A stretch of DNA of 62,437 nt from Plantago elongata (lineage: Eukaryota > Streptophyta > Magnoliopsida > Lamiales > Plantaginaceae): NCBI GenBank assembly GCA_036897095.1, contig JAYMSP010000264.1, positions 1 through 62,437 on the forward strand, read 5' to 3'. Below, piece after piece: positions 35,501-48,000 of this stretch. The notes under the pieces were generated by a model that had not been told where the DNA came from, made no database searches, and was given only the letters and a program-made list of their open reading frames with translations. Position numbers and translations under genes: made by a program. The first letter of the stretch is position 1; each line of letters begins with the position of its first letter.

Positions 35501-38500
35501 TATGTTAAAAAAAAAGCAGAATTTCCATATCTAGTGGAAAAACTGCTCTTTCCCTAGATTATCTCATCAATTTTCCAAATGTATTCCTTCACGTGGTTGT
35601 AGCAAAGTATACACTGATGCTTCCATGGCCAGAACCTCCCCATGAAAGTAGCCATCACACTTTGTTTTTTTTTAAAGTCCAGTGTCTTTCGTGTGTTGGC
35701 ATCTATGATGTTGTGTTCTGTTGCCCGAAATTCCACCAAACCGTTCTAGGTAAGTGCTGAAAACCTATCTCTAAGTTTGTCGTTTGAGGGCTGAGGTATA
35801 AATTGAGCTTGGTAAAATCCTAATTTAAGTGTTTAATCATCTAGAGTTTTCTCATTTTATGGCTCTGTTTAATACTAGCTTATCAGCGAACTTATAAAAT
35901 TGATAAGCTACTTCAAATAGCTTATCGAAAATATAAGCTAGCTTATTTATATTTAAAATAGCATATTTAACAAGCAAGCTATCTTAGCAGCTAATAAGTT
36001 ACAGCGCCTCTCCATATAAAAGTAACTAGGTCAGTAGCTACCAGCTATTTTGCCTAACAGAAGCTATCTTTGAGTATTGTGTTTTTACAATGCATCGTTT
36101 GCAGTACACTAGTTATTTCATGGAATCCATTTGGTTCGCTTGTGCTCTTGGGACTTGGAATTCTATACACTGAAGCAGGTTTTGGAATCTTGACATTTAA
36201 TATAGTTTGGTCTGTCTGATGTCAAGGTATGAACTAATCAAATTTAATACATCAAATCATGCAGAGTGAACAGAAAAGGTACCTAGACGATTGGATTACT
36301 AGTGACATAATGTTCAAGCATATAGGAGATATATCTCCATCAAGGTTCATCCATAATTCACCTGCAAAGATAAAAGAATTATTTCAATCTACAAACAGCC
36401 TGCATTCTGAAAATAATTAAACTAGTAACTATATGAAAGATCAGACAGATTTATCTTTTTCCACCTTCCAATCCACAAGAGAAGGGTTGCGAGGCTAAAA
36501 CGCCATTGTCAAGATCAGACAAATACATAGACTCAAACTCCCCAGCATGTTTTCCAACCCTGTAGAGAATATGGTAGGTTCCATCACTGGTTAAATATGT
36601 TTGACGAGTGAAAAATAAATCAAGATAAGATTAGTGCAAATATTTTGAATTATTTCAAATGTCATATTAGACTACAACTGTTCCGTGTGTACTATTTTTA
36701 CAGTTACTCAATTTTTTTTTTCAAGCCCACAAGGCAAGATTAATCTGGGATTTGATTGTAACTTGTTAGAGTAAAGAGCAGTAATGACATACAGCAAGAT
36801 CAGGAATGTGATTTGATAAACTGTTATATTGACCAAGATCAGGGTCTAGGATTTAATATTACTGCTAAGTTGTTAATGCATGAAATAGTTCTTTATATAT
36901 ATATAGCATTTAAAATAGCAAAACATTTCATGCATTAACAACTTCAAGTCTCAAATCATGACTCAAAGACCTCTAATTATTACTCATTACTCAATACTCA
37001 CCGTCACAGATCCAAAATTATTGGAAAAAAAAACATTTGGCTTCTAGAGTGAAAATCATTGTTGGACACAGACAAGAAATAGCTTATTAGATTTGTCGAG
37101 CATTGAAAATTAAATACTATTCATGAATTAACAACGCGAAGTAAAAAATCTCAGGTCCAAGATCTCTAAACTATAACTCACCATTCCATTACTATCGGAT
37201 GAAGTGTTTGACTTTCTAATGTGGAAACCAGTTCTTCATAATACATTATCAGTGGTAAAGGCAGCTGTTTGCAAGAGTCTAGAGATATCTTTAAGAGCTC
37301 CAATGCTTCATCATTATTTGATCTCTACAAAAAAATGGACAAGATGAGTACACGAAATCTCATAATTATGAAACATATATACTACTAATAGTATAAAGCA
37401 GGATCACAGAGCTGCAACTCAAGATTAATGTTGATAGTCACAGTTGTATGGAATAGCCCAGAACTTATAACAGAGTTTATAGCAAAAATGAATACGCTAA
37501 ATTCATGCAATATGAGTTTACCACCCTCTCTCAAATCAAAAAACACCATCACAGGACTTTAGCTTTCATATAAAACTATAACTTGCTACCTGTGTCTAAT
37601 TTCAATGTGATCAAAACGTTTGACTCTAAAGTAACTGACTTATAGCATGGTACCAGACAACTAGTGTTTGGACATTTCATGGTGTCAGTTATACTGTTAT
37701 ATACTCATACCACATGTCAGTGGACAGCCAGACATTAGAGGTGCACTGGTGCAGAAGATAGGGAATTAGAAGTAAAATTCTTTTGACATCACAATAAAAT
37801 GTAATGGACTGAATCAGTAGTAATTTATAAATATCTTATAAATCTATCTTCCTATATTTTAGCTAATCTAATAGGTTCTTGTTAATATTAACATATGGTT
37901 GTTATAGAATATTTACAATACTGCTATTAGTAGATAGATCAAGGAGTCATTACATAGAATAATTTGGACTCGATATAATTTTTCACTAACACATATTGAT
38001 ATATGAGCCATCACTCATTCACTCTACAATCCATTCAATGGGAACTCGCTTATATGACATAAAAGGACGTACAGGTGTACTAAATTTTGTTCCATTTGTA
38101 GGACATCAATGGCTGAGTTCGATAATCAACTTAGCATACCCAAAGGGTATTTGTAACAAAAAGTAATCAGTAGGAGCATATGTTAAATGACATAACAAAA
38201 AAAACATTTACATATCTTAAGTTACTAGCCAGTCCATAGAGCTGAACAGCATGGCGAAAAATATGTAACACCCGGCACTCTGGCACATAAACCTCATAGA
38301 ACGAATGAAAAGTAAAAGATAAAGAAAGGGATCTACAAAGTGAACCTGTCAATATAGATAGATCTACCTGTGAAATAGGTGGAGCAGAGTCGTTGTTTGT
38401 ATTTGCAAGATAGGAAACTATCTTCAATGTTCCAATGAGGCCCATCTTCTTGAAGATCAGATCAGAACTATTTATCTGGTCATAGTTAAAGACATTCAAC

Positions 38501-41500
38501 AAGGACACCTCTAACAAACAAAACGATTATATAGGATTAAGACAACGACTAAATTTATGCAGGTAAATATTTTCAGTGCTTATATTAGAAGTCTGGAACA
38601 CTATTATTAATTTAAGAGTCAAGTATGTACTACATTATTTATAATAAAAGAGTTAAAACCCCAACTTAGCTAAACAAAATTGTTCATTGTAAGAATGACA
38701 GGGAACTAAAGCAGGCCTAAAAGCTATAAAACCAGTTTCTCAACCTTGGTCATGAGATATGGATCGGTGAAGGAAACATTAGCTTGCTAGTTGCTGCAAA
38801 CTACTATCTTAGTATCTTATATTATGCACTGTCCTATTATGTCAGTTTACTTGTTTATTGACTCAGTATAGATTATTGATTGCTGAGAAATCAGTTACTA
38901 GATTTATTCTAGACATTGTGCATAGTGATGGTATTATGGTAAGTTGGTAAGTACTGTACACTCATTATGAGTCTCTCACTCAAATTTATTTGTCTCTATC
39001 TCTATATTATTCCAAATGCCTGGCTGTATTCTTCCACTTAGCCCCTTCTACGTCTCCCTAATTGTTCTTACCCTCGGCCATATTCTCAAAACAATTCTCC
39101 CATTTGTTCAAACACTAACCAAAGTTTTGTTTCTGTTACTTCAGCATTTCCCCTTTCAGCAATCTCTGGCACTTGGTTATTCTGAGCTAAGATAAGATAT
39201 CCCTTATCTTAGCCACATAGTTCCACTTTACCAATATAAGACGTGCATACATGAATATATATACTAATAAGCCAGTTGGTAGTTAATGATATTAATAAAA
39301 ATTGCAACTGATCTCCCTTCCCAGCATTTCCATGCAAATTGTAATACTAACAAAATAATAAATATTTGCCATTCCAAGAAAAGGAACAGCACTTAACAAC
39401 AGATTGTTGCTTTTCACTTGATATGTTTTCAGCAAGTTTCCAGTGTCATTCACAGGAAGAACAGCTTTGCAGCAAATTGCAGCTCATGTTCAGCATTTTC
39501 CGGAAAAAAAACCTGTGAGTCTGGTGAAAGCCTAAGCAATTGCGTATGCCAATTCAGCAGGAACAATATATATTTCGGAAAGTTTCATCTTAGCTATCAG
39601 TTTTGCTAACTGAGTACAAGGAAGTCTGATATGTTTACTACCGCCTTTATGTTGTAGCTGTATTTTCATTCGTCATTTCAGTACCACATGATTACACTTA
39701 GTTTATAAGCTTATATATCCTCTGCAGGAGTGCTTAACTGAACATGAGATGCTAAACAATAGATCTATACACAAGTTTGAAATTAAGTAATTCCTGTCCA
39801 TATCATTATAAGTGCTAATATCAGAAGCTATAGTGTAGGAACAGACGCACTTAATTCCTGACTTAGAAGAAAATGCACAAGATTGTAGCACACACAAGGG
39901 GAGAAAGGGGATCGGATCGTTAAAAGAATGTAATATGTAAAGTCAGGGAACCAAAGGGCATAAGATTTCCAATTTACTTGTTTTCGTAAAATCATTAGAA
40001 GTTCATTCGCAATGGAGCATCCATAAGGGTGTGCCCCTGAATTAGGAGAGACTGCAAGAAGGGTGAAAACTTCATACACCTGCAAAAAGCAAGATTCTCA
40101 TGTATGAAGATACAAGAAAAGATATGCCAACAAAAAAATAAAAAACACTCAGAATAACAAAGACCTTGCGGAGGCTCTCGACACTAAAGCTCTCTAGGTA
40201 ATCCAATAAACCTGTGAAAGAGGACCATATTTAAAACAGTATTTAGACGAATATAATGACAGGATTAAGTTTCCTTTAAATTAAAATGGAAGTGGTCAGT
40301 TTACCATTTATATGAGAAGATAATGAAATCAACTCCTGAGACTTCCTGTTGGCCAAATTAACCATCGCGTCTAAAGCAGCACCAACTTCATAGCTAATAC
40401 CAGAGCCGACATGAGTTAGTAATGCCCCTAGAACCTTCAATCACATGCCTATTATTAGGACTCTGATCATGACAGGAAGTCTAATTTATATTACCAGAAT
40501 ACAATAGAAATAGATGGTCAGTATCAAAAAGAGGCTCACTTCTTGTCTTGAATAACGATCGCAGAATTCTTCAAATAGACATACATACATGTGCATCCCA
40601 AATTCTTGAGCTCGTTGCTCTTTGCTGGTCAATAGGCACGCAGATAATGACAGGAACGGAGGGAGGTAGACCTAGTTACAGCAATGGAAAAATCAGAGCC
40701 AGGCTTAATGGATATGTCATAGAAGAGGGGAAATCCGAAAATGGTGCCTTAAGTTGTGACACTTCTGTTTTTGGTACCTCAAGTTGTTGTCTAATTTATG
40801 TACGTTTTGTATACTTCTTGTCCAATTTTTGTACTCTGTTAGTCAAAATTTACAGTGTTCCGCCAATTTTGAAAGTACGTAAAAGAAAATGAAATGTAAT
40901 TCACCATATCGATAGTATGCTTTACATAGGTTTCTAGCAATAATATTTAGTAAACAAATGCTCGAAATATGTCTTATTCATAGTCTAATTAAGCAAAATC
41001 AGTGCACTATAAATTCCAACTTAAGGTACCATTTTTGGATTTTCCCATTGAAAAGGCACCAAAAACTTAAATCAAGAATGCTACAGAAAGCTCCATACCT
41101 CAGATGAATCCTTAACAGCATGAATGCATTGATCGATCATGTTTTCTTGAAAGCTACCATTAAGAATTTTCTTCTTGAATAAATTTTCTGTGTTTCTTTG
41201 CAAAGTTTCATTGTTCATGAATATGAACGTGAGTAACCATATGTCAATCACCTTATGGTTACGAGCTTCCTTAGTGTTTTTCAGCTCCTTCAGTATCTCT
41301 TGGCAAAGCATCTGAAATAGCAGAACAATTGAAGTAAACAGCTATCATATGTGGCAAGAAAGTACATAAGCAAATTAATGGGGAGTAAGGCTCTATTCTC
41401 TTCAACTGAGAACTCATTCAGTTCAGTTCAATTCCATTCAGTCCAGTTCAATTCCATTCAGTTCAGCTCTGCTTAGTTATAATTTATACAACAGTTCAAT

Positions 41501-43913
41501 TCAGTAAATTTCAGTTGAAGAGAACAGAGACTAATACAAACCTCACCTTTCTGAAACGGAGACTAGTTCTCAGTGCATCAAGAATTGAAGCTTCTGTATT
41601 ATCTAGAAGTGATTTTCCCTTGAGTTTACTATTCTGCGAGGTTCCCTTGTAAGATCCACCAATAAATTTTAGCTCTTCTCGAATCTGTGAAATTATTCGC
41701 CCAGCATTTGATGCCTTTGCAGAAAGCAGCAAAAATTTGAGTAGGTACGGCATATGCTCAGCATTTATGGTCCTTATGCAGGATAAAGCTATCATAATCG
41801 CCTGAGGAAGATTCAAAACAATAAAAAGGACAAAAGTACATCTATATGTCAGGAGAAAGACGTGGAAAAATAATTATAAAAGAATAAACAAGCAGTTCCA
41901 TCCACCCCAACATATCTACCTGGTCTTGCAAGAGATCATCCAGATTGAGGTTTGAAAAGCAATCCAACACAGGAATAATGATGGAAGAATCCTCTTGGAG
42001 CATCTGTTGTAGCGAACTGACCACAGTACTGTTGTTTTGGTCCCCGAATATCTCTGGCACTGACCCAATAACCTCTACCTTAAGATGATGAGGACAAATA
42101 GATAACACCTGCAGCAGTTTTTCAGCAAAAGCATCTGAATCCACCAGAAAGTCAAGCCATCGGAACTGGTTCAGTATCAACCTAGATACATCCTCATCCA
42201 GCCGTGATGAGCATGTGATCCCACATCCTCCAGCAGGAGCATCCGTGTTAAAATATTGAGGAAGTTTCTCAAGCAACATGTCTTGAACATCTTGCTGGAT
42301 GGGCTCTACCAATAAAAGTAACCGGACCAAGCTATCGCTTCTTACTGCACCAGAACTTTCACGATGGCAAGGTAACAAAACCCTGCAGTTACCGAATATC
42401 GCATATTTATAGTTCAAAGAGTTAAATCATGATGGAACAAGAGACTAGAGGGCAATGGGATAAAATATCTCAAGGAAAAAAAATGTCTCTGAACAAAATA
42501 AAACACTTGCCTCTTATTTCAAATACATGCAATAAGACAAAATAGTCTATAGTACGAGTAGCCCTTGTGTGCGTAACAACATGCATGCATTTCACATATT
42601 GATCGGCAATTTTAACATCTAACTTCTTCTCATATGACAGTAAACATAATACAATTCCCAGCAATAAACCAAAAGTTGTACCAAGCTGTCGAAGCAATAT
42701 AAAATTCAACATATGGTTTCTCAATGTTTTGTTACCCAATAGAAGGAAGTAAGAATGACATTTTCACAATGCCTTGTCCACCAGGACCTTAAATGATTTC
42801 TTTGAGAATGGAACAGCTCTAATCAGGCAAACAGTACTTCACACCAAACAACATTAATTTCAGGATACATAAAACTAAAATGTTTGAGATGATAGAACAT
42901 TGAGTTCGAGATGTTGGAAACTAGAACAGCATTGAGTTTTAAGTAAAATCCGGAATCAAATTTCTATGCATGTAAGATACGACATATACAAAGGATTGTC
43001 ATGAACTTTGTCAGTTAATAAGTGCAAGTAAGATGCAGCATACCACAATGCTGGACTTACGTGTTTCTTAAATATATGCAAATCTCAACCAAGTAAAGGA
43101 ATGTGTGGAATGAGTCTGTATACATTAATTCTCTCAATTTCTGAAATCATGAAAATGTTAATATCTCATCTAGAGATGTGCAGAATGAATCCGTATAGTA
43201 ACATATAGTACTTGTATTAATAAATTCTCTAACAGCAATAACTCCTAGTGGTGGTGTTGCTAAGTGCATAATTACATTCCACATAATCTAATATATAAGA
43301 CACCTCAGGAATCAACATAACATACAGTAAGTAAATGAATCGGTTTATCGCAAAGCCCTTGCGCCTCAGTAAAGTAAATTAAGAGAACAGGTTGATCGCA
43401 AAACCCTTGCATAATTGCTAAATGCAAATTAACATTCCACATAATCAAATAGATATATAAGACACCTCAGGAATGAACATAACATACAATAAAGTAAATG
43501 AATCGGTTCATCGTTGCATAATTGCTAATAAAAGACAGACAGTAATGTATGAGTAAAATGGCTAGGAGAAGAATGAGAAGTAACCGGCGGAAATGATCGG
43601 AGGAAGCAATGTAATCGGAAAATCCTTGGAGGAAGTGAACGCGTAGGGCGGAATCGAGGGAAAGCTTGGCGTGTAGCAGGCGTCGGAAAGTGAAGGAATC
43701 GGAGGAAATGCAGAGAGGGGAATGATCTGTGAGAGGGCAACCAGCTTGAGCTAGTAACGCGACCGTTGTGTCGAGTGGAGAAGAAGAAACACAATTTGCC
43801 GGCGATGTTTGTGGCTCCTCCGGTGAAGCGGTGGTGGTGGTGGTTTCAGGGAGTTTGGCGAATGGGGGAAGAAAGGGCTTGCTGGATTTCGAAGGGCGCT
43901 TGCGAGGAATCAT
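26869..43913 (-). CDS. FANCD2: Fanconi anaemia group D2 protein homologue
   Basis: 31 exons, 1503 aa: 43913-43585, 42382-41920, 41801-41547, 41311-41099, 40671-40540, 40434-40305, 40211-40165, 40079-39978, 38508-38368, 37324-37182, 36559-36465, 36361-36283, 34806-34749, 34662-34582, 33443-33348, 33260-33157, 32386-31915, 30919-30881, 30678-30486, 30424-30285, 30060-29880, 29801-29569, 29448-29353, 29124-29035, 28943-28911, 28815-28681, 28592-28532, 27509-27454, 27368-27312, 27238-27118, 27005-26869. With FANCI it forms the clamp that loads at DNA interstrand crosslinks and is monoubiquitinated by FANCL. Matches to the animal protein run end to end: LVRLLLLVEPIQQDVQDMLL, LILNQFRWLDFLVDSD, PEIFGDQNN, FKKMGLIGTLKIV (Lys577 aligns with the human ubiquitin site Lys561), LSLYYAANWMREL, RILRIYLENCHSS. 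The C-terminus is acidic (DEENDDITDDP). The basic N-terminus (IPRKRPSKSSKP) could be a nuclear localisation signal. Length agrees with the animal protein (about 1450). I first considered FANCI; the LGxLP order and these blocks fit D2. Boundaries of exon 9 and of the shortest exons are the least certain. Confidence 0.9.
27890..28128. mobile_element. Stowaway MITE, well preserved
   Basis: 239 bp with ends 'ctccctccgtcccagcttca' and 'gaagatgaacctggacgg' plus 'agggag', flanked by TA on each side (27888-27889, 28129-28130). It lies in the FANCD2 intron between exons 27 and 28. It is the best reference copy of the family in this window. Confidence 0.88.
29484..29521. repeat. (AT)n microsatellite
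   Basis: About 18-19 AT units in the FANCD2 intron between exons 22 and 23, within about 35-50 bp of both flanking exons. Confidence 0.95.
31359..31727. repeat. 182-bp tandem duplication in FANCD2 intron 17
   Basis: 31359-31540 and 31541-31727 both begin 'cttataagaaattcagatga' and both contain 'ccgatatacccaatgagaca'. They differ by a few substitutions and single-base insertions in the second copy. Confidence 0.9.
35289..35558. mobile_element. 270-bp MITE with ~46-bp TIRs and GT-rich interior repeats
   Basis: The left end begins 'tctagggaaagagcggtttt' and the right end, reversed, begins 'tctagggaaagagcagtttt'. Pairing continues through 'ccatatctag' / 'ttggatatgg' to a poly(T)/(A) run. The 160-bp interior repeats 'gtatgtgggttttta' and 'gtctgtgggtttt' phrases in one strand sense. 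Located in the FANCD2 intron between exons 12 and 13. Confidence 0.8.
36866..36950. repeat. Hairpin: ~20-bp inverted repeat in FANCD2 intron 10/11 region
   Basis: 'agttgttaatgcatgaaata' is followed about 35 bp later by 'tttcatgcattaacaact'. The loop contains (TA)n. It may be a small MITE remnant. Confidence 0.6.
40727..41048. mobile_element. 322-bp MITE filling most of FANCD2 intron 4
   Basis: The left end 'ggggaaatccgaaaatggtg' plus 'ccttaagtt' pairs with the right end 'aacttaaggtaccatttttg' plus 'gattttccc'; about 28 bp with few mismatches. The host intron (40672-41098) is 427 bp, so about three quarters of it is this element. A relic end of the same family is at 12914. Confidence 0.78.
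41388..41536. mobile_element. Small TIR element, hAT-like MITE family, copy 2
   Basis: The left end 'ggctctattctcttcaactg' pairs with the right end 'cagttgaagagaacagagac'; the interior repeats 'ttcagttcagttcaattcca'. The right end is about 10-15 bp from the 5' splice site of FANCD2 exon 3 (donor gt at 41546-41545). Same family as 17640-17776. Confidence 0.7.
43273..43514. repeat. ~158-bp direct duplication in FANCD2 intron 1
   Basis: About 80 bp containing 'acattccacataatc', 'ataagacacctcaggaat' and 'aaatgaatcggtt' occurs at about 43273-43352 and again at about 43431-43514. The spacer repeats 'atcgcaaa-cccttgc'. Confidence 0.75.
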
Positions 43914-43929
43914 TGTTAAGAGTGCAAAA

Positions 43930-45004
43930 GACTAGAAAACAATACAATTAGAAGAATTCACTCTTATGTAGCCGTGCCTAAATTGTTCACTTCTTTACCT
44001 TTCGTTTTGCCGCCACTTTCATACCCTTATGCCCAACTTCACAACTTATTCAAATCAAAAACTACTCCAATGTGACCATATAAATTTCAGTTACTTATCG
44101 TATTAAATGATAAATATACTTATGGTGACTTAATTTTATATTATATCAGATGTTAAATTCATTTTTTTTAATTAAATAAGTATAGAATTCGTCAAATAAA
44201 AAAATAAAATAAAAATAAATTTTATCAAATAAACAATCAATATAATAAATCAACAAAGTTTTTAACCCATAGATCAATCATCTGGCGGGTTCCTCAGAGC
44301 CCCCATAACATGTCGAGCTTTGCCACCATTGCCAGGTAAAATCACGGTTTTCCTAACACTTTGATCAAAATTGCATCTATCCATTGTTCATTTAAATTTT
44401 CTTGAAAGTCTTCTGCCAAGATAACTCGCTTAAATGGAATTTCAGGAGTACCTCCCTGAATTTTAATTTTCTTACTTTCCCTTGAGTTCGAGTATTGTCA
44501 ATAGTTACGTCTACCGGTTCAGGGCCACCATACAATTTGGACGCGTACAATTCCGTGTCTTAGGTTGAGGTTGTTTTGCTTCCGTATCGAACATGTCAAG
44601 GTCTGCACTCATCGGCACAGCATTCGGTTGGTCTTGACGGGCGCGTTTTTGGTTTCTAGAAGCGGGAGAGGAGAGAGGAGGGTTCATAACTCACAAGTAC
44701 GGATGTAGGTTCACATGAATCGATCACAAGGAACGTTGTCGGCAACTAGGCATCGGCGTTTTACAGACCACGCGAGTTTCTCGAGCTCTAGGGTTGTCTA
44801 TCTGAAAGGTCTTTATATTTATAAAATGTGAGTTTTAACGTCATTTAGAAAAATCAATATTTCAGATGAATTTTACATAAATTTTTATTTATTATTTAAA
44901 ATATTTCATAATATCATTGAAATAAGTAAAACTGAATTTAAAAGGATTTCTAGATTTGCCACTGATACAACTATTGCAAACAGATTTCCTCACAAGATGG
45001 CATG
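43930..45004. other. Region between FANCD2 and ABCC, with retroelement relic
   Basis: 43930-44270 is the AT-rich upstream region of FANCD2 (minus strand). 44285-44790 read on the minus strand gives broken coding phrases: DMFDTEAKQPQPKTRN, then VTIDNTRTQGK and KARHVMGALRNPPDD. These resemble the gag-like ORF1 of plant LINEs, but without a continuous frame. 44870-45004 is likely 3' UTR of the ABCC gene. Confidence 0.45.
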
Positions 45005-48000
45005 CTAGCTGTTGAAGCTCTGTGATCTCGTAGCATACTCCTTGATCAATTTGGAGAAGAAAGAATCCTCTCTTTTCATTAAGTTAGTTGCTGTGTCATA
45101 CTCTGCTACTCTTCCTGCTCAAATCAATACAAACTTTGTTATGTATCATGTCCATTAAAACCTCAACAAAACAGGCATGCACCAATATGATTAATACCAT
45201 CACTTGATAAACATATATACTCAGCTTACCATCACTCATCACCAACACCAAATCACTGTCTACTACAGTATGGATTCTATGAGCTATTGTAACAACAGTC
45301 TGCTCTTTAAATTCATCATTCATGATATTCTGTATCAAACGATCCGTTGCAGAATCAACCGATGCAGTTGCTTCATCCAGAAAAACAATGCTGCTTTTCT
45401 TCAGTAGAGCTCTTCCAATGCAAAACAGCTGCCTTTGGCCTACGCTCCAGTTTTCTCCACTTTCAACCACTGTCAAGACTCGCATAATTTAAGTTCATGA
45501 GTAAACGCATAGCATAACTAATTATTGGGAGCTTAATTAGGTGAAAAAAAACCTGGAGATTCCAGTTTCTGTGGCTTTCCACGTATATTGCTCCCCAGTT
45601 GGCACTTGTCCAATGCCTACAAACATGAAATATGTGGTTCCTTTTTATAGTCTTCTTATATGTAATGTAACGTATACGAATAGTAGTGATTTTGTTATAA
45701 AGAGAAGAATAATGCACCTCCCAGATTTCCATTTCGGAATATTGGTCTAGAGGGTCAAGATTTCGTCTAACAGTCCCTTCAAACATCGTTGGGTCCTGTG
45801 GGATAATGCTGAGCTTTGATCTCAGGTCATGAAGACCTATCTTGGATATATCCACACCATCAATGAAAATGCTGCCTTCTCCAGGTTCCACCACTCGAAA
45901 GATGGCTTGTACGAGGGTTGATTTACCGCTTCCCGTCCTTCCAACAACTCCAATTTTCTTCCTTCCAGGGAATGTGCAGGTAATGTCTTTTAAGATGAGT
46001 GGGAGATGCTCCGCGTACCGTATCTGCTCAGGAAATAATGCATTATCTTGATCAATACATTCAATAGGGCTTAGTTTGATTCTTTTCCAGGATCAAGTCT
46101 GTTTTAGTTTGACAATGCAAAAAAAAATAGGTCTTACCTGTAAGTTTCTGAAACAAATACTCCCACAATATGGCCAATCTTTTGGCGGCCTGGTGTCGTC
46201 AATAACAAGTGGTGATTCACTTGTAAGGTTTGAATACTGAAGAATTCGTTCAACGGATATCATTTTCTTTTCTGTGTTGCAGATTAACCACAAGAGTGAA
46301 GCTTGCAAGGCATTTAAGTTTATTCCATAGGTCACTGCCAACCCTGCAATGCCTGTAGAAGAGTAACACGGATTTAACAATACAAGCATTATTTGAAAAA
46401 ATTATTTGCCCCAAATATCTTGCGTACTTGGATTTATGGTTCCATCAGGTAGACTGACTAGAATAACAAGTGAGAAGGCAAACGCAACATTGGACAACTG
46501 GTTCACTCTGAAAGAAAGCCATTCATTTGCTGCTGCAAAGTGAAACCATGGCCTTGAGTAGTTGTCAATAAGGCAAAGGTTAGCATCAGTGAAACGGTCT
46601 TTCTGTCCAAAAGCCCGTACTGTTTTTGCTCCAGCGAATGATTCTGCAAAATGGTGAAGGATCGGAGCACTCTGAATCCCTGATAACCGTGGTAGTTCTC
46701 TTGCCGTAGGTATGTATTGTCTCTATATATTTTGTGAGCCTCAAATTAATGAATGTTTCACACTGGTAGTTTAAGGTATGAGGTGTATGCTTATATTAGG
46801 ACAGTAAAGTTGGATGCAAAAGAAATGCCTTACCTGGTACCAAATGCATATTACTGTCATTGGAACGAAAATGATCAACACTTGCCATGCGGCTTGTGAC
46901 ATGACCGCTATAGTTCCAAAAAGCTGAATTGCTGTGAACGCACAAGACCCCAATCTGTTTGCCAGATCCAAGTCTAGTACACTTTGATCACTGGAAGCCT
47001 GTGCATAACACTAGTAAATAAGAATGAAAAGTAACAGTTGCTTATAATGTTTATGGCCTCTAGTAACGTAGTTTTGATTGTATGCTTCTTTACTTACTCG
47101 ACTTAATATTCGACCAGTTGGAGTAGAGTCGAAGAATGCCATTGGGGCCCTGAAGACACTGTTCAGCATACGGTTGAAGAACCTTTCTGCTGTGAGTAGA
47201 CCTGCTATAGACACTAAGGATGCTCGAATGAGTACACAGAAGGAACTTCCAATAGCGAGAAGAGTGTATACAAGCAATACAAAATGCATCCCGATCACTG
47301 GCATATTATCTCCAGTAGGACAAGCCCACGCCATCCAGTAGTTGCTGGCAATCTGCATTGCCTGGAATAATGTTTGGGAAAGAAGAATAAACAAAACTAA
47401 TACGCCTCCATTAACAGTTGTCAGGTAAGACATATAAACATCTTTCCCTATGCTTCCTCTCTTTCTTTCTTCATCCCGAACCAGTTTGCCTTCTTTAGCT
47501 GTTATCTCAGCACATATGTTTTTGTTATTGTCAGTTTCTGTTTGATTAGCGTCTTCTGTGTGCTCGAGGATTCTACTTGAGCTCTCAACAGTTAGAACTG
47601 ATTCTAGAGCTTGGTTGTGTGCTCCAACTAAAACTTCGAATCCAATATTTTGTTGCAGAAGTTCATTATAACTACCAGTTTGTGCAATTTTTCCGCTTTG
47701 CATTACCTGTCAACAATTACATTGTAAGATGAGACTAGTTTACGATGAACCAGAAAAGCCTAACATAGATTTTGCTTATTCATGCAATATTGTGCTATAT
47801 TCGATCCTCACCAAAATAAGATCTGCTGCAGGAAGGAATTCAACTTGGTGGGTGACATAAAGTGTGGTTTTATCATTGAGAATTCCCATTAAGCAATCCT
47901 GTGGAGGAAAAGTAGTGAAATCTCCATCAGTTTTAGCATAAGACTACATGTCAAATCAAACTGAATGGCAAACCTGAAAGAGCTGTGTGCCAGTATGAGC

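Noticed and set aside
35870..36065. An AAGCTAGCTTAT-rich block as a MITE.
   Set aside because: Several short palindromes (around 'agctta') are present but the ends do not pair convincingly; left unassigned.
26869..43913. Assignment to FANCI instead of FANCD2.
   Set aside because: The N-terminal blocks, the FKKMGLIG lysine site, and the YYAANWMREL and RILRIYLENC blocks fit FANCD2 from end to end.
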